A stretch of 64,000 bases of DNA, from the NCBI RefSeq assembly GCF_025420585.1, contig NZ_JAOEGB010000022.1, forward strand, positions 62,001 to 126,000, in the 5' to 3' direction. The stretch comes from Planotetraspora sp. A-T 1434. Its GTDB lineage: Bacteria; Actinomycetota; Actinomycetes; Streptosporangiales; Streptosporangiaceae. Positions 52,617-60,517 of the stretch are shown in pieces. How positions within the stretch are numbered: the first letter of the stretch is position 1; every line of letters begins with the position of its first letter. A program made the position numbers and the translations under genes. The notes beneath the pieces were generated by a model, which searched no databases, was not told where the DNA came from, and worked only from the letters and a program-made list of their open reading frames with translations.

Positions 52617-54518
52617 TCAGGCCCCGGTGGCACGCTCTCTCAACACGCGTCGCTGCTGTTCGAGGGCGACCAGTTCCCCGAAGAGCCGGTTGTACTCCTG
52701 CTGCTCCTCGACCGGGTTGAGCCGTTGCAGGCGTGACTTGACCTGGGTGATGGCCCGGCCCACCGTGACCTCCTGGAGCTTGGCCAGCACGGCCGTGCCG
52801 TACCGCTCCTCGCCGGTGACGTCGGCGCGGAGCGCCTCGACGGCGAAACGCGTGACGAGCGACCGCAGATCGGCTCGCGGCTCGGCGGCGGGCGCGGTGG
52901 AGGATGTCCCGGTCTGGTCGAGCAGCCGGTCCACCCACTCGCGGCCGCCCGGTCCCCCGGTGGCGGTGCCCCCGGCGGCCATGATGAGCCCGTAGAGCGC
53001 GACGTGCTCGGGCAGCGTGAAGGCCCCCGGGCCGAGGGCGTCGAACTCGGGGCCGAGCAGCGCAGGACGCTGCACGGCGAGCTTGAGCGCCTCGGCCTCC
53101 AGCCGCACGGCGGGGTCGACCGGCTCCTCCCGGCGGACGGCCGGAGCCCTGCCGGTCCCGCGCTGCTGGGGCTGCCCGTGCTGCTGGGTCTGACCGATGA
53201 CCTGCTGGATCCGCTGGATGACGAAGCCCTCGTCCATGAAGCCGAGCCAGCGGTCGAGGTCGACCACGTAGGTCTTGCGCAGCCCCGGGTCCTTGATGCC
53301 GGCGACGACCGGGGCGACCGCGTCGAGCGCGCCGAGGCGGCCCTCGTTGGTGTTCAGGTCGTAGCGCGACAGCATGCTCCGGATCGCGAACGCATACAGC
53401 GGCTCCCTGCTGGCCACGAGGTCCCGGACGGCGGCGTCGCCGTGCTTTACCCGCAGGTCGCACGGGTCGAGGCCGTCGGGCTGGACGGCGACGTAGGTCT
53501 GGGTGACGAACTTCTGCTCGTCCTGGAACGCCCGGAGGGCGGCCTTCTGCCCGGCCGAGTCGCCGTCGAAGGTGAAGATCACCTCGCCGCGGAACTCGGC
53601 CTGGTCGAGCAGCAGCCGCCGCAGGACCTTGATGTGCTCCTCGCCGAACGACGTGCCGCAGGTGGCCACCGCCGTCGGCACCCCGGCCAGGTGGCAGGCC
53701 ATCACGTCGGTGTACCCCTCGACGATGACGGCCTGGGACCGCTTGGCGATCTCCCGCTTGGCCAGGTCCACGCCGTACAGGACCGAACTCTTGTGGTAGA
53801 TCGGGCTGTCCGGCGTGTTCAGGTATTTTGGGCCGTCGTCGGAGTCGAGCAGCTTGCGCGCGCCGAACCCGATGACGTCACCGGTGATGTCCCGGATCGG
53901 CCAGATCAGGCGGCCGCGGAACCGGTCGATCGGCCCACGGCGGCCCTCCCGCGCGAGGCCGCCCTTGATGAGCTCCTGCGAGGTGAAACCGCGGGCCATC
54001 AGGTGCCGCGACAGCGCCTCCCACTCGGCGGGGGCGTAGCCGACGCCGAACCGCTCGGCGTCCACCCGCTCGAAGCCGCGCTCGGACAGGAAGCGCCGGC
54101 CGGGCGACGCGTCCGGGGTGGAGAGCTGAGCGGCGTAGAACTCGGCGGCCGCCCGGTGGGCCTCGATGAGCCGGAGCCGCTCCCCCTGCTCCCGGCCCGG
54201 CACGTAGCCGCCCTGCTCGTAGCGGAGCTGGATGCCGGCCCGCTGCGCCAGCCGCTCCACGGCCTCGGAGAAGGAGAGGTTCTCGATCTTGCGGACGAAC
54301 GTGATGACGTCGCCGCCCTCGGCGCAGCCGAAGCAGTAGTAGTACCCCCGGGCAGGCGTGACGTTGAACGACGGCGACTTCTCGTCGTGGAACGGGCACA
54401 GGCCCTTGAGGTTTCCCCCGCCGGCGTTGCGCAACTGGATGTGCTCGCCGACGACGTCGGCGATCGGTGATCGCTCCCGCACGAGCGCGATGTCCTCGTC
54501 ACTGATCCGGCCACTCAT
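52617..54518 (-). CDS. dnaG: DNA primase
   Basis: 633 residues. N-terminal zinc ribbon (CPFHDEKSPSF ... YYCFGC), RNA polymerase core, Toprim motifs VIVEGYTDVMA and FDGDSAGQ, and a C-terminal helicase-interaction domain after a Gln-rich linker. It lays down RNA primers at the replication fork. ATG 54518 follows CAGGG; a GTG four codons upstream has no site. It lies downstream of dgt in the usual actinobacterial order, although a lipoprotein and a reductase gene are inserted here between the two. Confidence 0.96.
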   Translation of the reverse strand: MSGRISDEDIALVRERSPIADVVGEHIQLRNAGGGNLKGLCPFHDEKSPSFNVTPARGYYYCFGCAEGGDVITFVRKIENLSFSEAVERLAQRAGIQLRYEQGGYVPGREQGERLRLIEAHRAAAEFYAAQLSTPDASPGRRFLSERGFERVDAERFGVGYAPAEWEALSRHLMARGFTSQELIKGGLAREGRRGPIDRFRGRLIWPIRDITGDVIGFGARKLLDSDDGPKYLNTPDSPIYHKSSVLYGVDLAKREIAKRSQAVIVEGYTDVMACHLAGVPTAVATCGTSFGEEHIKVLRRLLLDQAEFRGEVIFTFDGDSAGQKAALRAFQDEQKFVTQTYVAVQPDGLDPCDLRVKHGDAAVRDLVASREPLYAFAIRSMLSRYDLNTNEGRLGALDAVAPVVAGIKDPGLRKTYVVDLDRWLGFMDEGFVIQRIQQVIGQTQQHGQPQQRGTGRAPAVRREEPVDPAVRLEAEALKLAVQRPALLGPEFDALGPGAFTLPEHVALYGLIMAAGGTATGGPGGREWVDRLLDQTGTSSTAPAAEPRADLRSLVTRFAVEALRADVTGEERYGTAVLAKLQEVTVGRAITQVKSRLQRLNPVEEQQEYNRLFGELVALEQQRRVLRERATGA

Positions 54519-54677
54519 ACGCCCTGCCACGCTGGCGAGTTTAGAGCCCCTCACGACCACGGAGCCACGGCACCTCGGGCTGCGCCCGTCCCACAGGGAC
54601 TTTGCCGATCCAGGTCGTGACAAATGCGAAGGTCCGTTACAAAGGAGAGGTTCGATAACGTCGACCAGGTGGAGATC

Positions 54678-55505
54678 ATGCGAAGACTGGCCGCCCTCAC
54701 GAGCGCCGCGTGCCTGGCCGCGGCGTGCAGCGCGCCGGCCGGTGTGGCCGGCGTGAGCACGCTGCCGCCGGCGCCGCCCGTGACGAGCGGGGGTGGCGCC
54801 GCCACAGCCGCCGCCGACCCGTCCCACATGGTGGCGGTCGCCCCGCCGCCCGGCGACGCTCCCGTACGGCTTCCGCCGCCCACGCTGTCGCGCTTCACCT
54901 ACAAGTTCCCGGTCAAGGGCTGCAGGGCGTCCTACTCCCGCAAACTGCTGGTCCTGCCGAAGACCACGATCTGGGCGGGCAAGGGCTGCGCGTTCGTCTC
55001 CCCCGTCGACGGCGTGGTCCACGAGGTCAACGTCAAGAACCTCTGGAAGCCCTCCACCGACCGCGGGGCGGACAGGGAGGGCCGGTTCGTCTCGGTCCTG
55101 GGTGACGACGGCGTGCTCTACCTGGGCGGCCACCTCGACTCGGTCGAGCCGGGCGTGCGGGCCGGAACGCACGTCAAGGCCGGGCAGCAGCTCGGCCGGA
55201 TCGGCAACTCCGGCAACGCGCGTGACATGGCGAGCAACCTCTACTTCGCCGTCTCGTGGCCGACGCCGTCCCAGTACTGGTGGGTGCGCCGGGGCATGGT
55301 CGAGCCCTGGCCGTACCTGGACGCGTGGTACGACGGGAACGCGACGCTGTCGCCGCGCAAGGCCACGCTGGCCATGCGCAAGCACGTCGGCGCGCTCCCG
55401 CGCTGCGTCCAGCTCTGCTCGTCGAAGTCCCCGGTCCCGGCCAGGGAGACCAAGCCGCCCAAGGACGACACCGACGACACCCGCGTGGTGATCCCCCTGA
55501 ACTAA
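54678..55505 (+). CDS. LytM/M23-like lipoprotein, probably without catalytic zinc
   Basis: 275 residues with a lipoprotein signal (LAAACS, Cys17) and a Pro-rich linker. The lysostaphin-type fold is visible in FVSPVDGVVHEVNV, GGHLDSVEPGVRAGTHVKAG and QQLGRIGNSGNARD. The HxxxD zinc motif normally found before the first of these is absent, so only the second His remains; this points to a peptidoglycan-binding or activator role rather than an endopeptidase. A C-terminal tail with two Cys follows. The ATG at 54678 follows GGTGG/GGAG and starts the signal peptide. Divergent from dnaG. Confidence 0.8.
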   Translation: MRRLAALTSAACLAAACSAPAGVAGVSTLPPAPPVTSGGGAATAAADPSHMVAVAPPPGDAPVRLPPPTLSRFTYKFPVKGCRASYSRKLLVLPKTTIWAGKGCAFVSPVDGVVHEVNVKNLWKPSTDRGADREGRFVSVLGDDGVLYLGGHLDSVEPGVRAGTHVKAGQQLGRIGNSGNARDMASNLYFAVSWPTPSQYWWVRRGMVEPWPYLDAWYDGNATLSPRKATLAMRKHVGALPRCVQLCSSKSPVPARETKPPKDDTDDTRVVIPLN

Positions 55506-55509
55506 CTTC

Positions 55510-56751
55510 CTATCCCAGGAGGTCGGAGAGGGGGATCTCCGGGTCGGCCAGGCGGCCGAGGTCGACGGCCCCGCCCGCCTGCCCGGCCCGGACGAGGGCC
55601 TGGATCTTGTCCGTCACGTCCCAGATGTTGACGTTCATGCCCGCGAGCACGCGCCCGTCGTTGGTCACCCAGAAGACGAGGAACCCGGGGATGGCCCCGT
55701 CCTTGAGCGCCGGGTCGCCCCGGAAGACGACCTTGTCGTGCCCGGAGAGGTCGCCGGAGAACTCCATGCCGAGATCGAACTGGTCGGTGTAGAAGTACGG
55801 CACGCGGTCGTAGACGACCTCCTGGCCCAGCATCGCCCGTGCGGCGGCCGGGCCGCCGTTCAGCGCGTTGGCCCAGTGCTCCACCCGGATCCGGCGGCCG
55901 AGGAGCGGGTTGTCCGCCTCCGCGACGTCGCCGGCGGCGTAGATGTCGGGGTCGGACGTGCGCAGCGACGCGTCCACGACGATGCCGTCCGCGACCTCCA
56001 GCCCCGCGCTCCGGCCGAGCTCGACGTTGGGCGTCGCGCCGATGCCGGCGACGACGTGGTCGGCGGGCAGCACCTCGCCCGCCGTGGTGACGACCTCGCT
56101 CACACCGGACCTTCCCCGCAGGACACTCACCGAGGTCCCGAGCCGGAACTCGACGCCATGGGCCCGGTGGACGGCGGCGAAGATCTCCCCGACCTCCGTC
56201 CCGAGCGTCCGGTGGAGCGGGGCCGGCCCGGGGGCCACCACGGTCACCTCGCAGCCGGCCTGGCGGGCGGCGGCGGCCGTCTCCAGCCCGATCCACCCGG
56301 CCCCGACGACCACCACGCGGCCCCCGCCCGCGAAGGCCTCCCGCAGCGCCTTGCTGTCCGCGACCGTCCTGAGGTAGTGGACCCCCTCCAGGTCGCCGCC
56401 GTCCACGGCGAGCGGCCGGGGGGTCGCGCCGGTCGCGATCAGGAGCTTGTCGTACGGCTGGCTCTCCCCCTTGTCAAGGTGGACGAGGTGGCCTCGGGGG
56501 TCGATGCCCGTGGCGGTGGTCCCCAGCCGGAGGTCGACGTCATGGGCGGCGTACCAGCCGGACTCGTGCACGTAGACCTTCTCCAGGTCCGTCGCGCCCT
56601 GCAGGTAGCCCTTGGAGAGGGGCGGACGCTCGTAGGGACGCTCCCCCTCGGCTCCGATGAGCACGATCTTGCCGCCGAAGCCCTCCTCGCGCAGGGTCTC
56701 GGCCGCCTTCGCCCCCGCCAGCCCCGCACCGATGATCACGAATGTCGACAT
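55510..56751 (-). CDS. FAD-dependent ferredoxin/rubredoxin-type reductase
   Basis: 413 residues with FAD motif IIGAGLAGAKAAETLREEGF, the PYERPPLSKGYL block, NAD motif VVVVGAGWIGLETAAAARQA and FAD site DIYAAGDVAE. This is the NADH-dependent ferredoxin reductase family that feeds P450s or dioxygenases. The C-terminal reductase domain contains PYFYTDQFDLGMEF. No ferredoxin or P450 gene is nearby, so its partner is unknown. Inserted between dgt and dnaG on the same strand, converging on the lipoprotein gene with a 4-bp gap. Confidence 0.92.
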   Translation of the reverse strand: MSTFVIIGAGLAGAKAAETLREEGFGGKIVLIGAEGERPYERPPLSKGYLQGATDLEKVYVHESGWYAAHDVDLRLGTTATGIDPRGHLVHLDKGESQPYDKLLIATGATPRPLAVDGGDLEGVHYLRTVADSKALREAFAGGGRVVVVGAGWIGLETAAAARQAGCEVTVVAPGPAPLHRTLGTEVGEIFAAVHRAHGVEFRLGTSVSVLRGRSGVSEVVTTAGEVLPADHVVAGIGATPNVELGRSAGLEVADGIVVDASLRTSDPDIYAAGDVAEADNPLLGRRIRVEHWANALNGGPAAARAMLGQEVVYDRVPYFYTDQFDLGMEFSGDLSGHDKVVFRGDPALKDGAIPGFLVFWVTNDGRVLAGMNVNIWDVTDKIQALVRAGQAGGAVDLGRLADPEIPLSDLLG

Positions 56752-56838
56752 TGGGTCCTCCTTCGGTGCGACCGTAACGCAGGACCGTCGGTGCGGATGA
56801 GCCGGACCGTGTTTCCCCTCAAGCGGGGCCGCCTGTCG

Positions 56839-58125
56839 TCAGCCGCGGGCCGAGAGGCGCCGGTGCCAGGCCATCGCGGACGCGTCGGTGAGCGATGCGA
56901 TCTGGTCCACGACCACACGCAGCCGCCCGGCGTCGCCGGAGGCGTTCTCGAACTCGGGACGCAGGGCGGGCTCCAGCGTCGCCGGGGCGCCCAGCGTGAT
57001 CAGCGAGCCGAGCTCGGCGATCAGCTCGCGCTGCCTGGCCTGGGTGGCGTGGTGGTCCGCGCGGGACATGACGTAGTAAGCGGTGACACCCTTCAGCAGC
57101 GCGCACTCCAGCCGCGTGGTCCTCGGCACGACGAGGTCCATCGAGTGGCGTCCCGAGGTCGCTCCCCCGGCCGGCACGACGCGACAGCCGTAGACCTCGC
57201 GGGTGGCCTCCTGTGCGGACCTGCAGAAGCGGCCGATGAGCGCGCTGGTGAGGCGCTTGAGCGCGGCGAGGTCCACCAGCCCGGCATCGAACCGGCCCGG
57301 CCAGAGCGGCTCGGCCACCAACCGGCCGAAGATCTCGGCCAGCTCGTTCAGGTCGGCCTCGGGGGCGTACCACTCGCGGGTCAGGCGGCAGACCGCCAGC
57401 CGCTCGTCGGGGTCGCGCAGCGCCTCGGCGGTGACGTGGCCGGAGGTCAGCGCGTCCTCCAGGTCGTGGACCGAGTAGGCCACGTCGTCGGCCCAGTCCA
57501 TGATCTGGGCCTCGAAGCTGATCGTGTAGCCGGGTGTCCCCTCGCGGATCCACTGGAAGACGGGGAGATCGTCCGGATAGACGCAGTACGGCCGGCCCTC
57601 GCGGGCGTGTGGCACTCCGGGGACCCGGGAGGCGTGGCTGGTCCACGGATACTTGCAGACCGCGTCGAGCGTCGCCCGGGTGAGGTTGAGCCCGGCGCTG
57701 CGGCCGTCCTCGGTCATGACCTTGGCCTCCAGGCGGGTCAGCAGCCGCAGGTTCTGGGCGTTGCCCTGGAAGCCGCCGCATCGGGCCGCCATCTCGTCGA
57801 GCGCGACCTCCCCGTTGTGGCCGAAGGGGGGATGGCCGAGGTCGTGGGCGAGACAGGCCGTCTCGACCAGGTCGGGATCGCGGCCGAGGACCTTGCCCAT
57901 CTCCCGGCCGATCTGGGCGCATTCGAGCGAGTGTGTCAGCCGGGTGCGGGGGCTGTGCATGCTGTAGTAATCGGCCGGGGTGACCACCTGGGTCTTGGCC
58001 GCGAGCCTCCGCAGCGAGGCGCTGTGCAGCACCCGCGCCCGGTCCCGCTCGAACGCGCTCCGCTCGGGGTTCCCGGGGGGCTCGGGCACCCATCGTGCCT
58101 GGTCGTGCTCGTCGTAGCGGGTCAT
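56839..58125 (-). CDS. dgt: Deoxyguanosinetriphosphate triphosphohydrolase-like protein
   Basis: 428 residues of the HD-domain dNTPase family: RTRLTHSLECAQIGREMG, metal-binding HD in LAHDLGHPPFGHNGEVALDE, and ADDVAYSVHDLEDA. Removes triphosphate from dNTPs, so it may tune dNTP pools near dnaG. Length and order are typical for actinobacteria. The ATG at 58125 is at the conserved N-terminus (MTRYDEHDQARW), after GGAGGA. Confidence 0.94.
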   Translation of the reverse strand: MTRYDEHDQARWVPEPPGNPERSAFERDRARVLHSASLRRLAAKTQVVTPADYYSMHSPRTRLTHSLECAQIGREMGKVLGRDPDLVETACLAHDLGHPPFGHNGEVALDEMAARCGGFQGNAQNLRLLTRLEAKVMTEDGRSAGLNLTRATLDAVCKYPWTSHASRVPGVPHAREGRPYCVYPDDLPVFQWIREGTPGYTISFEAQIMDWADDVAYSVHDLEDALTSGHVTAEALRDPDERLAVCRLTREWYAPEADLNELAEIFGRLVAEPLWPGRFDAGLVDLAALKRLTSALIGRFCRSAQEATREVYGCRVVPAGGATSGRHSMDLVVPRTTRLECALLKGVTAYYVMSRADHHATQARQRELIAELGSLITLGAPATLEPALRPEFENASGDAGRLRVVVDQIASLTDASAMAWHRRLSARG

Positions 58126-58372
58126 CCGTCCTCCTCCCCCGGCGGTTCCCGGCCCGGCTTTCCGGCTGCGGGGAGTGAACCGTACCCCTGTTCCTCTGAC
58201 TTCACGACAAACACGCCGGAAACACTGCCGGGCGGTCGGGCGGAGCGCCGCCCCGCGCCCGCCATATCAACAAATTTCGCAACATCGGCGACTCCAGCCC
58301 GGTCAATCAGCATAAGTTGCCCCCTGTCCACCGTTTCCCCCCGACCGTCCCCCCGACTGGAGGACCCCCAGT

Positions 58373-60214
58373 ATGAAGACGGCGCCCCTGCTCCTGAGGC
58401 TGACAGCCGCGGGAGCCGTTGCCGCGACGCTGCTCGCCGCCACCCCCGCCGCGGCGGCCGACGATCCCGTCGGCACCATCCGGAAGGCGGACTCCCCCGA
58501 CAGGATCCCCGGCGAGTACATCGTCGTCCTGAAGGACAACGCCGCCGTCCGCGAGCGCGGCGTGCCCGCCTCGGCGAGGAATCTGGCGGCCCGCCACGAC
58601 GGCTCGGTCGGGCACGTCTTCACCCGGGCGGTGAAGGGCTTCTCGGTCAGCATGGACGAGACCGACGCCAAGAAGCTCGCGGCAAACGCGGACGTCGCCT
58701 ACGTCGAACAGGACCAGAAGGTCACGACGAGCGACACCCAGCAGGGCGCGACCTGGGGCCTGGACCGCATCGACCAGGCCGCCCTGCCGCTCAGCGGCAC
58801 CTACACGTACGCGACCACCGCCGCGAACGTGCACGCCTACATCATCGACACCGGCGTGCTCACCACCCATGGCGACTTCGGCGGCCGGGCGTCCAGCGGG
58901 CACGACTTCGTCGACAACGACGCCGACGCGAGCGACTGCAACGGGCACGGCACCCACGTGGCCGGCACGGTCGGCGGCGTGACCTACGGGGTCGCCAAGG
59001 GCGTCAAGCTCGTCGCCGTCCGGGTGCTCGACTGCGCCGGCAGCGGCACCACCTCAGGCGTCATCTCCGGCGTCGACTGGGTGACGGCCAACGCCGTCAA
59101 ACCGGCCGTCGCCAACATGAGCCTGGGCGGCGGCGTCAGCAGCGCCCTCGACAAGGCCGTGGCCAACTCCATCGCGTCGGGCGTCACGTACGGCATCGCC
59201 GGAGGCAACGAGGGCGCCGACGCCTGCGGCAGCTCCCCCGCCCGCGTCCCCGCCGCCATCACCGTCGGCGCGACGGCCAACGACGACACCAGGGCGTCGT
59301 GGTCGAACTACGGAAGCTGTCTCGACCTCTTCGCGCCGGGAGTCTCCATCACCTCGGACTGGTTCACGGGCGCCTCCGCGACCAAGACGATCAGCGGCAC
59401 GTCGATGGCCACCCCGCACGTGGTGGGCGCGGCCGCGCTCGTCCTCGCGGCCAACCCCTCCTTCAGCCCCGCACAGGTCTCCTCGGCTCTCACGTCCGGC
59501 GCCACCCAGGCGGTGGTCAAGAGCCCGGGGACCGGCTCGCCCAACCTGCTGCTCCGCACCGCCGGCACCGCCACGCCGACACCGACTCCCACACCGACAC
59601 CGACTCCCACACCGACCGTGACCCCCACACCGACCATGACTCCCACACCGTCCCCGTCACCGTCCCCGACCACGGGCACGGTCTTCTCGGACACGTTCGA
59701 GACCGCGACCGGCTGGACGGTCAACCCATCGGGCACAGACACCGCCACGCTGGGCAGGTGGGAGCTCGGCGATCCCGAGGCCGCCGGCTCCGGCGGAACG
59801 GCGACCCAGCTCGGGACGACCGTCAGCGGGACCCACGACCTGGTCACCGGCCGGCTCGCCGGGAGCAGCGCGGGTGCATACGACGTTGACGGCGGCGTGA
59901 CCTCGATCCGGTCCCCCGCCATCACACTCCCGTCGTCCGGCACGCTCACGCTGCGTTTCAGCTGGTATCTCGCGCACCTCAACAACGCCACGAGCGCCGA
60001 CTACCTCCGGGTCCGCGTGGTCGGCACCACGACGGCGACCGTGCTCAACCAGACGGGCGCGGCCAGGAACCGGGCCGCCTCGTGGGCCACGGCGACCGCC
60101 AACATCTCCGGCCAGGCCGGGCAGACCGTACGCATCGTCGTCGATGCGGCCGACGCGGCCGGCGCCAGCCTGGTCGAGGCGGCGATCGACGACGTGACGA
60201 TCACCCGTTCCTAG
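58373..60214 (+). CDS. Secreted subtilisin-like serine protease
   Basis: 613 residues. Signal peptide (about 1-29), I9 inhibitor propeptide (EYIVVLKDNAAV to VEQDQKV, about 45-117), S8 catalytic domain with Asp159 (YIIDTGV), His192 (NGHGTHVAGT), oxyanion Asn279 and Ser344 (SGTSMATPH), then a Pro/Thr-repeat linker (about 400-440) and a C-terminal beta-sandwich domain (VFSDTFETATGW to the end) that may bind a substrate or the wall. Extracellular nutrient protease. A GGAGG site precedes the ATG. The 250 bp upstream show no operator I recognise. Confidence 0.94.
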   Translation: MKTAPLLLRLTAAGAVAATLLAATPAAAADDPVGTIRKADSPDRIPGEYIVVLKDNAAVRERGVPASARNLAARHDGSVGHVFTRAVKGFSVSMDETDAKKLAANADVAYVEQDQKVTTSDTQQGATWGLDRIDQAALPLSGTYTYATTAANVHAYIIDTGVLTTHGDFGGRASSGHDFVDNDADASDCNGHGTHVAGTVGGVTYGVAKGVKLVAVRVLDCAGSGTTSGVISGVDWVTANAVKPAVANMSLGGGVSSALDKAVANSIASGVTYGIAGGNEGADACGSSPARVPAAITVGATANDDTRASWSNYGSCLDLFAPGVSITSDWFTGASATKTISGTSMATPHVVGAAALVLAANPSFSPAQVSSALTSGATQAVVKSPGTGSPNLLLRTAGTATPTPTPTPTPTPTPTVTPTPTMTPTPSPSPSPTTGTVFSDTFETATGWTVNPSGTDTATLGRWELGDPEAAGSGGTATQLGTTVSGTHDLVTGRLAGSSAGAYDVDGGVTSIRSPAITLPSSGTLTLRFSWYLAHLNNATSADYLRVRVVGTTTATVLNQTGAARNRAASWATATANISGQAGQTVRIVVDAADAAGASLVEAAIDDVTITRS

Positions 60215-60235
60215 ATCCCCAACCAAAACCCCAGC

Positions 60236-60498
60236 GTGATCATGCACAGATTCCCGCAAACACCGTCCCACCTGGCACTTCGTGTGGCGTGATCATGCAC
60301 GGGCTCCCGCAAACACCGTCCCACCCGGCACTTCGGGTGGCGTGATCATGCACTACGAGGGCACGCCTCGCCGGGCGGACAGTGCATGATCACGAACAGG
60401 GGCGGCGCTGATCACACCGGGTGCGGCGGAATCCGTACATGATCACGCTTGGAGAAACGGGACGTCCGCGAGCTTCCCGGGAAACCCTGCATGATCAC
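60236..60498. repeat. 263-bp composite of 53-bp GTGATCATGCA units (copy 2, inverted)
   Basis: Forward cores start at 60236, 60289 and 60342, 53 bp apart; after a 30-nt joint, reverse cores end at 60393, 60446 and 60498. The whole is 263 bp, as in copy 1. Read on the minus strand, its units match those at 2895-3157 in the same order: for example GGTTTCCC, then GGATTCCGCC with an inner TGATCAGCGCCGCC, then TGTCCG with a GGCG joint. It fills the space between the convergent protease and ppdK genes. Confidence 0.9.
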
Positions 60499-60517
60499 GG
60501 CGACGCAGAGGGGGTGC

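Noticed and set aside
53004-54470. 488-codon frame antisense to dnaG
   Set aside because: Shadow of the primase gene, no conserved motif.
54560-54677. c-di-AMP (ydaO-type) riboswitch before the LytM lipoprotein
   Set aside because: Such switches occur before wall-hydrolase genes in actinobacteria, but the conserved aptamer blocks are not visible here.
55738-59889. 1383-codon plus-strand frame opposite the reductase and dgt genes
   Set aside because: It runs antisense to two conserved genes and out of frame through the subtilisin gene; no domains.
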